Of a stretch of 64,000 nucleotides of DNA, positions 15,701 through 22,330 are shown in pieces. Each line of letters begins with the position of its first letter. Position 1 is the first letter of the stretch. The DNA lies in contig WBMZ01011388.1 of NCBI GenBank assembly GCA_013400975.1, positions 30,425-94,424 of the forward strand, in the 5' to 3' direction. The notes under the pieces were generated by a model that made no database searches, had not been told where the DNA came from, and saw only the letters and a program-made list of their open reading frames with translations. The stretch is from Atrichornis clamosus. Lineage: Eukaryota; Chordata; Aves; Passeriformes; Menuridae. A program made the translations under genes and the position numbers.

Positions 15701-18700
15701 AAATTGAAATGGTACTTACTGCTGACCTGGAGACCATAAAAAATTATGGAGTCAGGCCAGTTAAGCAAACTATTTTGATGCAACCTGCTTTTCCCACACA
15801 AGCCGTGGCAAGCTGAGATTCATCCTTCTGCTTTCACAACCCGTGAGTATTTTACAAGGCACAGCTTTTACCAGCCAAAGCTGGAGGAATCTTGAAGTAA
15901 TTATTACAGATTTTACTGGCAGTTTTACTTGCTTCAGAAGCCTCACCAAGCCGTAAGTTACAGTCCTCACAACAGAGCAAGTTCTCTCACCACTCTCCAC
16001 ACACACATCCCAACCAAAGGACCAGTTATCACTGCTGAAAATGACCCATAAAAGAATTATGCAAATCAGCTTACAGACATTATGCCTGATAAACTCCTAC
16101 TCTGCCTCTTTTCCCCCCCACTACTCAGTTCGTGACATCAACAGCTGTTCTAAATATGTGCAAGTCATGGTTCCAGCTGTGGGGGTTACAAAAAATAGAG
16201 TCTCAGGCTCAGCTGTCACCATGAAACAGTACTCAAAACTTTAGTTGTAAAAAAGATCTGAGTTTCACTTTCATTTTTTACTGTGGCACAGAGTTGTACG
16301 GGGCTGTGAGTACCTAAGGAGGTGTAACTATGCAGGTGTATCTTCCACATGCCACTGTTTGCTTTGCCCGTTTATATGTACAATAAATAAAGACATGAAT
16401 TACTGCATAGAATACTGGGAGAATTCCAGCCTTTGTAATTCAGACATTGGCAACAAATCTAAGCAGCCATCACACCATTACGAAGAGTCTCAGCATTTTC
16501 TTTTTCATCTATTAATTATAGCTTTTTTCAGAAGGGAAAAAGGGAGCAAGTAGATTTGGAGATGAACCCCTGACTATTAAGACACAGTAGAACTTGGATT
16601 CTACTGTCATGAACACCACATGGTTGGAAGTGTTTTATCTATGTCTAAACTTTTACTAATGTATTTCACAGAATCATGGAATGGTTTGGGCTGGAAGGGA
16701 CCTTAAACACAACCAGTCCCACCCCCTGCCATCGGCAGGGACCTCTCCCACTGTCCCAAGCTGCTCCAAGCCTTGTCCAACCTGGCCCTGGACACTTCCA
16801 GGGATGGGGCAGCCACAGCTACTCTGGGCACCCTGTGCCAGGGCCTCCCCACCCTCACAGGGAACAATTCTTTCCCAATATCCCATCTAACCCTGCCCTC
16901 TGGCAGTGGGAAGCCATTCCCCCTTGTCCTGGCACTCCAAGCCCTTAGGAATAGTCCATCTTCAGCTCTCTTGTCTGTTCCCTTCAGGTACTGGAAGGCC
17001 ACAATTAGGTCACCCCAGGCCTTCTCTTTTCCAGGCTGAACAATCCCGATTCTCCCAGCCTTTTATCTCGTAGAAGTACTTTGTCAAGTCAAACCAAGCA
17101 GCAACACATCTCTCACATTAACTCCACCAGCTTATTTTTTACACCAAGCCCACTGTTTCCTTCCCTGCCCACACCAAACATACTCAGAGCCTCACTGCAT
17201 CTAACCTGCCACAAAGAAATCTTGGTACTAACAGGCATCAGACAAGCTGCAAACACACACAATAAATCCAAACTTCAAAGAGTAGGTGGAAAACCACAAA
17301 TTAGAGCCTGCTGACCTTTCTGTGATTCATAAAGCAGCACGGCAGTGGCTCCCAACAGGCCAAATTCTCTACCCTGGAGCCTGAAGTGGTAACAGTAATT
17401 GCCATTTGCAGAGTGAGTAACGGGGTGATTCTAAGGCAGCCCTGCACACTTTGAAAGGACTTCTGTGTCTATTCAGCCTATTTAGCTAAAGCCCATCTTT
17501 CTCACAGCAAGAACTCCTAAGTTTATTTTAACTCGATGGGAAAATGAAGTTCCAGCACAGGTACAGGCAACAGGTACCACTGAAACCAGTATGAGTTAGC
17601 AGACGGCTGGGGGAGTGGGAAGGGAAGCAGCACTGAACTGGTTCCAAGCAGGTTCAAACTGTCACAGAACACAAACATGTGAGTCATTTTGCAACCACCA
17701 CTGTAATTCTATCTAAGACTGCCTCTTGGGAAATAGAAAGGCGCTTACATTTCAATACAGTCGTATCTAACAGGCTCGACTGACAAATGTACATTGAATT
17801 CCCAATTAATACTACAAAAAAAGACTTATGCGAGGAGGAAAGTTGTAAGTGAAGGTCTCAAAACGGTACAAAACACAGGCATTTTGTTGTTTTTGGCACA
17901 CAGGAAATGCTGTTTATGAGGGCACACAGAGCATTCAGCAACAAAACACGATAAACATTCACAGAATTTACTGATTGAAGTTAGAGGAGTCACTGTCATA
18001 TGATCCCATACCCACTGCCAGTGTGTCCCGACAAAAAAAAAAGGGCCAAGTATACTTTACAAAATTCACGAGGAGAAACCTATGTAGTACTCGGTGCTAT
18101 CTGTGAAACCACGGTGGGCTTATCTGTATCAAAACCACCTTGCCAGCACAGCCAAGATCAGCACAAACTACCCCACGCCAGAGTACAGCCAAGATATCAA
18201 GGGCACCAGCGGTGTTTACACAGCATTAAGCCAGAATTTAATCCTGCCAGCACTGACCCAACAAACCGCCTGTCTTGAGAAAGACTCTGTGTCCCTCTAG
18301 CAGAAGTTACACGGAGATTGTATCAACCACAACTTACTTAAGAAGGGAGGAGGTGAAAACAGGTAGCCAAATAGGCATTAGAAAAAAAAAATCTATATTA
18401 AAAATAACAGCACAAACAAACGCACGAGCGCTTAACACGCAGAACTGGGAAGTTTCAGAGGCGGCAGGCGAGCCCCTGCGGACCGAGCCACCTTTGTCCC
18501 CGTTTCCGACGTGGAAGCGCTGGCCTTGTGCGAGGCGGGGACGGGACGGCGGCCGGCAGTCCCAGCCGGGCCGGGCTGCGGGCTCCGGCCGAGCGGCGCC
18601 CCGGTTCCGTTACGCGGGAGGCGCTCCCGAAGGGCTCGGGAAGGGAAGGCACTGCCGCGCCCGCTCGCAGCCCGAGGGCCCGTTCCCCGTCCCGCCCCGG

Positions 18701-18880
18701 CACTCACGTCGAGAGCTTCCTGGTCCAGAAGAGCCCGCCGGGCCAGAGCTCCTGCAGCTGCACGGCGCGGGCCAAGTTGCCCTTGATGTGCGCGAGGAAG
18801 CGGGCGGCCTCTGCCTCCAGGCGCTCGCCGTAGGGCAGCAGCTTGTTGTAGACGATCTCCTTCTGCGGCGGCCGGGCCAT
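1..18880 (-). CDS. PSME4: PSME4 gene, 5' part: proteasome activator PA200, coding exons 1-11, truncated by the window edge
   Basis: PSME4/PA200 (yeast Blm10) is a large HEAT-repeat solenoid that caps the 20S proteasome and opens its gate. From the family it is known to act mainly in the nucleus, in degradation of acetylated core histones during spermatogenesis and DNA repair. Eleven coding exons join without a frame break into 478 residues that align end to end with the vertebrate PA200 N-terminus as I recall it. Hallmarks are [37 protein letters not shown] and [16 protein letters not shown]. All introns are GT/AG, with donors mostly GTAAGT or GTGAGT. The window ends in intron 11, so about three quarters of the protein is missing, including the C-terminal proteasome-docking tail. 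Exons: 18708-18880, 12895-13035, 12292-12408, 7900-7944, 7079-7228, 6616-6679, 4380-4454, 4123-4245, 3619-3711, 2437-2702, 763-949. Identification is very secure. Confidence 0.97.
763..949 (-). CDS. PSME4: PSME4 coding exon 11 (residues 416-478), last exon in the window
   Basis: After the acceptor CTTTGTAG the exon completes Lys416 and reads [20 protein letters not shown], then [20 protein letters not shown], then [20 protein letters not shown] and CM. It ends at donor GTGAGTGC in phase 0. The exon has no long open frame of its own starting at Met; I found it by reading the reverse strand upstream of exon 10. The next family segment ([12 protein letters not shown] in human) is not present in positions 1-762. 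Confidence 0.96.
950..2436 (-). other. PSME4 intron 10
   Basis: This is 1,487 bp between exons 11 and 10. Both strands have short open stretches with no family resemblance, codon signal or splice support. I see no repeat. Confidence 0.85.
2437..2702 (-). CDS. PSME4: PSME4 coding exon 10 (residues 328-415 plus 2 nt)
   Basis: This is the longest exon here, 266 nt. It reads [20 protein letters not shown] and continues through [37 protein letters not shown] and LVIPPVLE. It ends AA at donor GTGAGTCG. The acceptor is CCTTTCCCAG. It is nearly identical to the mammalian block as I recall it. Confidence 0.97.
2703..3618 (-). other. PSME4 intron 9
   Basis: This is 916 bp, containing one minus-oriented CR1 fragment at about 3199-3330. 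The remainder is unique sequence. Confidence 0.85.
3199..3330 (-). repeat. CR1 LINE 3' fragment
   Basis: Read on the minus strand, the segment ends with GGTCCCTTCTGACCC, then CATTCTATGATTCTA, the tail typical of avian CR1 elements. It holds the recognisable 'ctccaagacccatcc' and 'ccctgccatgggaaggg' blocks. It is 5'-truncated to about 130 bp, as is usual for CR1. Confidence 0.85.
3619..3711 (-). CDS. PSME4: PSME4 coding exon 9 (residues 297-327)
   Basis: Thirty-one codons read [20 protein letters not shown] and continue [11 protein letters not shown]. The acceptor is TTTTCAG and the donor GTGAGTG. Phase is 0 on both sides. It matches the PA200 segment before the Trp-Leu / Asn-Lys-Leu exon junction. 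Confidence 0.96.
3712..4122 (-). other. PSME4 intron 8
   Basis: This is 411 bp of unique sequence. I see nothing beyond splice sites. Confidence 0.8.
4123..4245 (-). CDS. PSME4: PSME4 coding exon 8 (residues 256-296)
   Basis: Forty-one codons read [20 protein letters not shown] and continue [21 protein letters not shown]. They lie between a TTGTCAG acceptor and a GTGAGTAA donor. The intron to exon 7 (4246-4379) is only 134 bp, the shortest in the gene part seen. Confidence 0.96.
4380..4454 (-). CDS. PSME4: PSME4 coding exon 7 (residues 231-255)
   Basis: After the acceptor TTCTCAG come exactly 25 codons beginning [20 protein letters not shown] and ending PYVPK at donor GTAACAGT. The first residue is His where the human protein, as I recall it, has Gln. 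Confidence 0.95.
4455..6615 (-). other. PSME4 intron 6
   Basis: This is 2,161 bp of mostly unique AT-rich sequence with a somewhat GC-richer stretch near 5700-6120. Overlapping open stretches near 5600-6030 have no family resemblance. I see no CR1 tail or tandem repeat. Confidence 0.8.
6616..6679 (-). CDS. PSME4: PSME4 coding exon 6 (residues 209-230)
   Basis: After the acceptor CTTTCAG the exon completes Arg209 and reads [20 protein letters not shown], then Gly230, ending at GTAAGTAT. It is 64 nt and shifts the phase from 2 to 0, which the next exon accepts. Confidence 0.95.
6680..7078 (-). other. PSME4 intron 5
   Basis: This is 399 bp of unique sequence with no feature beyond the splice signals. 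Confidence 0.8.
7079..7228 (-). CDS. PSME4: PSME4 coding exon 5 (residues 159-208 plus 2 nt)
   Basis: After the acceptor TTTTCAG the exon completes Pro159 and reads [20 protein letters not shown], then continues through the invariant-looking [13 protein letters not shown] block to [10 protein letters not shown]. It ends AG at donor GTAGGTGT. It is 150 nt. Confidence 0.96.
7229..7899 (-). other. PSME4 intron 4
   Basis: This is 671 bp, AT-rich, with an A-rich low-complexity patch at about 7561-7586. I see no other feature. Confidence 0.8.
7900..7944 (-). CDS. PSME4: PSME4 coding exon 4, 45 nt (residues 144-158 plus 2 nt)
   Basis: This small exon lies between a TTGTTTCAG acceptor and a GTAAGTGT donor. 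It completes Asn144, reads [14 protein letters not shown], then leaves CC for the split Pro159. It is too short to show as a long open frame. It is required to keep phase between exons 3 and 5, and its translation matches the family. Confidence 0.95.
7945..12291 (-). other. PSME4 intron 3
   Basis: This is 4,347 bp of AT-rich unique DNA. I looked for an extra coding exon and for CR1 tails and saw neither. Short A-runs occur, for example near 8708. Confidence 0.8.
12292..12408 (-). CDS. PSME4: PSME4 coding exon 3 (residues 105-143 plus 2 nt)
   Basis: After the acceptor TTCTATTAG the exon reads [20 protein letters not shown] and continues through [17 protein letters not shown]. It ends AA at a GTAAGTTC donor. 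It is 117 nt and phase 2 is kept. The block is very close to the mammalian sequence as I recall it. Confidence 0.96.
12409..12894 (-). other. PSME4 intron 2
   Basis: This is 486 bp. Overlapping open stretches on both strands at 12,627-12,860 lack any family match. I see nothing else. Confidence 0.8.
12895..13035 (-). CDS. PSME4: PSME4 coding exon 2 (residues 58-104 plus 2 nt)
   Basis: After a TTTGTAG acceptor the exon completes the split Thr58 and reads [19 protein letters not shown], then continues to [13 protein letters not shown]. It ends AA at a GTAAGTAC donor. It is 141 nt, so phase 2 is kept. It matches the first HEAT-repeat helices of PA200. Confidence 0.96.
14759..14793. repeat. Poly-A run with A/C-rich flank
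   Basis: Seventeen A residues are followed by CCCCAAACAAACC. It is low-complexity DNA in PSME4 intron 1. I see no retroposed body upstream that it could be the tail of. Confidence 0.8.
16668..17065 (-). repeat. CR1 LINE 3' segment, about 400 bp
   Basis: Read on the minus strand it starts near the 'gggattgttcagcctgg' block and passes through 'gaatggcttcccactgccag' and 'tggaagtgtccagggccagg'. It ends 'ccattccatgattctgtg', the CR1 tail. The open frames on both strands at this place come from this repeat. It shares its body with the copies at 22,029 and 62,600, which lie on the other strand. Confidence 0.93.
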
Positions 18881-19000
18881 GTCGGCGCTGCCCGCGGAGG
18901 GCCGGTGACCGCGGCCGGCGCGCCCCGCCCGCCCCGCTCCTCTCCGCGCCGCTCACTTCCGGCGGAAGGCGGGCCCGGGGCGGCTCCGGGTGCTCCGCGG
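18430..19000 (-). promoter_or_regulatory. PSME4: PSME4 CpG-island promoter
   Basis: A dense CpG stretch covers exon 1 and its upstream side. At 18954-18962 the minus strand reads CCGGAAGTG, an ETS/GABP-type site. There are GC-box-like runs at 18,920-18,936. There is no TATA box. The transcription start is inferred, not seen, to lie near the ETS site, giving a short GC-rich 5' leader. Confidence 0.75.
18708..18880 (-). CDS. PSME4: PSME4 coding exon 1 (start codon; residues 1-57 plus 2 nt)
   Basis: The start ATG is at 18880-18878 in a good context (G at -3, G at +4). The exon encodes [20 protein letters not shown] and continues to TRKLS, ending AC before the donor GTGAGTG. Reading upstream in the same frame there is no other ATG before a TGA at 18955-18953, so this start is well fixed. 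The leader before [10 protein letters not shown] is only five residues, whereas the human protein as I recall it has more than 20 there. The exon lies in a CpG island. A long frame on the same strand runs through this exon in a different phase and is not the protein. Confidence 0.96.
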
Positions 19001-19026
19001 GCACCGGCCGCGGGGTCGGGGCGCCG

Positions 19027-19400
19027 CGGAGCTGAGGCGGAGCTGAGGCGGAGCTGAGGCGGAGCTGAGGCGGAGCTGAGGCGGAGCTGAGGCGGAGCTG
19101 AGGCGGAGCTGAGGCGGAGCTGAGGCGGAGCTGAGGCGGAGCTGAGGCGGAGCTGAGGCGGAGCTGAGGCGGAGCTGAGGCGGAGCTGAGGCGGAGCTGA
19201 GGCGGAGCTGAGGCGGAGCTGAGGCGGAGCTGAGGCGGAGCTGAGGCGGAGCTGAGGCGGAGCTGAGGCGGAGCTGAGGCGGAGCTGAGGCGGAGCTGAG
19301 GCGGAGCTGAGGCGGAGCTGAGGCGGAGCTGAGGCGGAGCTGAGGCGGAGCTGAGGCGGAGCTGAGGCGGAGCTGAGGCGGNAGCTGAGGCGGAGCTGAG
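19027..19400. repeat. 11-bp GC-rich minisatellite, about 34 near-perfect copies
   Basis: The unit cggagctgagg repeats with exact 11-bp period from 19027: 33 full copies and a 10-base last copy whose final bases lead into 'acgcagctg'. The only irregularity I see is an N inserted at 19382 in the second-last unit. No unit contains a stop codon in any frame on the minus strand, which is why a long spurious frame crosses it. Each unit has one AGCT palindrome. The array sits about 150 bp upstream of the PSME4 start codon. Confidence 0.98.
19382..19382. other. Ambiguous base (N) inside the minisatellite
   Basis: This is the only N in the window. It breaks the 11-bp register by one base, so it looks like an assembly or consensus uncertainty rather than a real insertion. 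The copy number of the array should be treated as approximate. Confidence 0.95.
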
Positions 19401-19683
19401 ACGCAGCTGCCGCCCGCTCCCGCCCGCTCTTGTGGGCACCGGCGCGGGGAGGGGCGGAGGGGCCGCGGCGCCCGCCCGGGTTCGGGATTGGCGCTCGGCG
19501 GCTTTGCGGTTTGTCAAAACGCCCTTTTCCTAAATCTGCCGCCGCCCGGACGCGTCATGCGGAGTGAAAACATTCACCTGCCGGCTACTCGCATCGGAAG
19601 GGAACCGAGCGCCGGTCCTCGCTCAGAAAACCTTGTTGTGAGGTGGGGCTGGGGCTGGCCATGGAGGTAACGGCGCAGCCGCC
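19401..19683. promoter_or_regulatory. Upstream flank of the PSME4 CpG island
   Basis: CpG-rich sequence beyond the array. It has a GC box (ggggcgg, 19451-19457) and ATTGG at 19487-19491, which is a CCAAT box on the minus strand and thus correctly oriented for PSME4. It also has a CRE-like 'cgcgtcatgc' near 19551. It could also serve divergent plus-strand transcription. Confidence 0.6.
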
Positions 19684-19816
19684 ATCCCTGCAGGTGTGCA
19701 GGGAAAGGCTGGACACTCAGTGCCGCGGTCTGGACGCGGAGGTGTTGGGCCACAGGCTGGACTCGGTGATCATCTCCGAGCTCTTTGCCAACCTAATTGA
19801 TTCCGTGATTCTGTAA
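19684..19816 (+). repeat. CR1 LINE 3' tail fragment, GC-rich
   Basis: The plus strand reads 'ggtgttgggccacaggctgg', then 'actcggtgatcatctccgag', then a 'ccaacctaattgattccgtgattctgt' type tail. This matches the classic CR1 end in which a line on 'ttggactcgatgatcttgga' precedes repeated ATTCTGTG. It is embedded in the edge of the PSME4 CpG island and is unusually CpG-rich for a CR1 tail. Confidence 0.8.
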
Positions 19817-22028
19817 TTAGCCCCGGAGTTTGATAGCAGATTGTGCGGCTGCTTAAGAGGCTTATTTGAAATAATAACGCTAGTCAGGAGAGCAGAGCTC
19901 ACCCGCGGGCCGTGGGTGTGGGATAAACTGCTGATGGATATGTGATAACAGCACAGATAGCTGTTATCTCCAGCTGTCCTAATATAATTGAATTTTCCCT
20001 CAAGAGTTACATCGTGGCCATACAACAGCTGCAAACTGATTAGATTTAGAGCTACTGACAAGGGCAAATCCTGTTTTCTGATCTTTATGCTCAAACTAGC
20101 TCTGCTTAAAATTTAAAAAAAAAAAAAAAGATGGCTACCTAAATTCTGGAACACATTAGGGAGAGGAGAAATGCCACAGAAAACCTAAGTATGACAGGCA
20201 AAGGCATCATGGCATCTTCCTGAGGAGTGCACTTACATCACCTACTTTTTTCACCTTCCTAGACCTGTATTTTTAATAAAGGAAGCACCAGGATTTTGTT
20301 TACTCTTCCATATTTTTGAAATACCCTTCCATTCTTCGAAGATTTTGTATCACATGATCTTGTAGATTACATAGATCAACTTTTACACGATTACAAAATA
20401 GCTGGACCTCACTAAAATTGTTGCCATCTTTCACAGGGACTTTACAATTGTGTTGCCTTATATCTACACGAGGCAAAACAATTCATACAAGAATCTCTGC
20501 CCTCCCTGGCTTGAATTAAAAATGAAACCTGATCATGGTGAGGTTTCTGTGGGGATAGAGTACATCTTGGTTTAGTGTTTTTCTGGTGAAAACAGGAATG
20601 AACAAAATGAATATGAAATGAATAGTTTTATCATCAATTCAGTCAAGGATAAATTGGCCCAGAAGCTGTAATAAAAACCAATATCTGTGAACAGTGAAAA
20701 GTATAAGTGAAAATATATGTGCATTGAAACTGAAAAGTCTAAAATTACTTACTTTCTGTCACTTACAGGCAATTCTTGATACGTAATTGCAATGGTGATT
20801 TGTCCAGACATTTCCAGTGGGGGAAAGTGTTTATTAAATTTGAAGCATGCAGAGTTTCTTTTAACTTGGAGGGGAAAAAAAGAAGAAAATTCTAGCCCAA
20901 TTTTCTGAAATGGAAGTTGGCAGATACATAGGGAACTTCACAGCTGCGTACTGTTGCTTCATAGCCATGTTATAAAAAATTCCTCCTGCCCTTTCTAACC
21001 CAAGTTAAAACTGAGGTGTGGTTTTTCACACATTTTGGAATATTTTGCAGGTGAACGAGCACCTCTGAACTCAGGGAGCCTGTCCTGTCTGAACCAACAA
21101 GCTGCCTTCTCATCTGTGACCTCACACACACAAGTGCCTTCCACCAGAATTAAACACTCACCTTTTGGGGAAAAACATGCCAGGTTATGCCATTAGCACC
21201 TCCCACATTCTAGTAACTTATTTGACCTCCTCCACTCCTGTCTTGGGAATCTGAAACAAAGCTAAAGGAGATTCATAATTCCATTCATAATTACAGTAGT
21301 AAGCATGCCTATAGTACTTGCATTTCAAATGTATTTTCTGCATATTAATTAATATACTAATTACATTTAGCAAATATTAAAAAACTAATCCTTTCCTCTC
21401 CCCGCTATGCCGCCATTCTGCTATTTAAAAGTTTAAAGAAAAAAAACCACCACATTTTGCCAAGCGAGTCAAAAATAAATGTGTTGTTCAAGTTTGCAAT
21501 ATGTTTTGGCTGCAGCAGTGTGTGAGAGCACATTTTTGAGAGCACATTTGGTTCCCAAGTCAGATGATGAAGGACGGGGCTTTCATAACACGGGACCCGT
21601 CTGTGCTACTTTACATCAACAGCCTCTTCCTCTCCTATTAAGTAGGAGGAATAGGAATTGCCAGCAACCCAAATATGGCTGCCACCTGTTGGTTCTGGCA
21701 TTACATCCTGAGAATTGATGAATCCGAGTGGTGGAGTTGTGGAATAAAGTACAGTCTTCCCATTCATGAGAAATGCTGAGTGCTGACGGTGGCTTGGGTC
21801 ACGCTGGGGATTGTTCACGTGTTTCCTCCTTGGATGATCCCTGAGGGCAGCCAACACCGGCACTGTCACAGGGATTTGGGAAACTTGTCACTCTGCTTTC
21901 TACCTCTCAGCTCTCCAGCAATTACTTTGCATTGATGTTTTCCTTAGTGACCCATCTGTCCTTTCCCACACAAGTTAAAAATTGAGGAATCTTTGAGTGA
22001 CAGACTTCTGTATATTTTTCAGTACCTG
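19817..22028. other. Intergenic unique DNA
   Basis: AT-rich unique sequence. It holds a 15-A run at 20,115-20,129 and a small imperfect duplication of 'gagagcacattt' at 21,524-21,551. I see no gene. Confidence 0.75.
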
Positions 22029-22330
22029 AGGCCCTTCCAGTACCTGAGGGGAGAGAGACTTTTCACAAGGACAGGACAAGGGGGAATGGCTTCAAACTGA
22101 GAGTAGGTTTAGATGAGATCTACAGAAGCAGTTCTTCCCTGTGAGGGTGGGGAGGCCCTGGCAGAGGGTGCCCAGAGAAGCTGTGGCTGCCCCATCCCTG
22201 GAAGTGTCCAAGGCCAGGTTGGACAGGGCTTGGAACAATGTGGTCCAGTGGAAGGTATCCCTGCCCATGGCAGGGGGTGAAATGGGATGAGCTTTAAGGT
22301 CCCCTCCAAACCAAACCATTCTATGATTTT
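22029..22330 (+). repeat. CR1 LINE 3' segment, about 300 bp
   Basis: The plus strand runs from 'ggcccttccagtacctgagg' through 'ttcttccctgtgagggtggg' and 'ccatccctggaagtgtccaa' to 'ccattctatgattt'. It is the same subfamily-like body as the copies at 16,668 and 62,600. Open frames on the minus strand here are antisense to the repeat. Confidence 0.93.

Larger units (their letters stand above)
13036..18707 (-). other. PSME4 intron 1
   Basis: This is 5,672 bp, the longest PSME4 intron here. It carries a 17-A run at 14,759-14,775 followed by a C/A-rich tract, and one ~400-bp minus-oriented CR1 copy at 16,668-17,065. The segment from about 18,430 to 18,707 is CpG-rich and belongs to the promoter island. 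Confidence 0.85.

Noticed and set aside
19027..19400. CRISPR-like array
   Set aside because: Units are contiguous 11-bp copies with no spacers, in a vertebrate nuclear context. It is a minisatellite.
18432..19517. Long minus-strand frame (361 codons) with an 11-residue Ser/Ala/Pro/Gln/Leu repeat across the PSME4 promoter
   Set aside because: The repeat unit has no stop in any minus-strand frame, so openness is automatic. Over exon 1 it is in a different phase from the conserved PSME4 protein.
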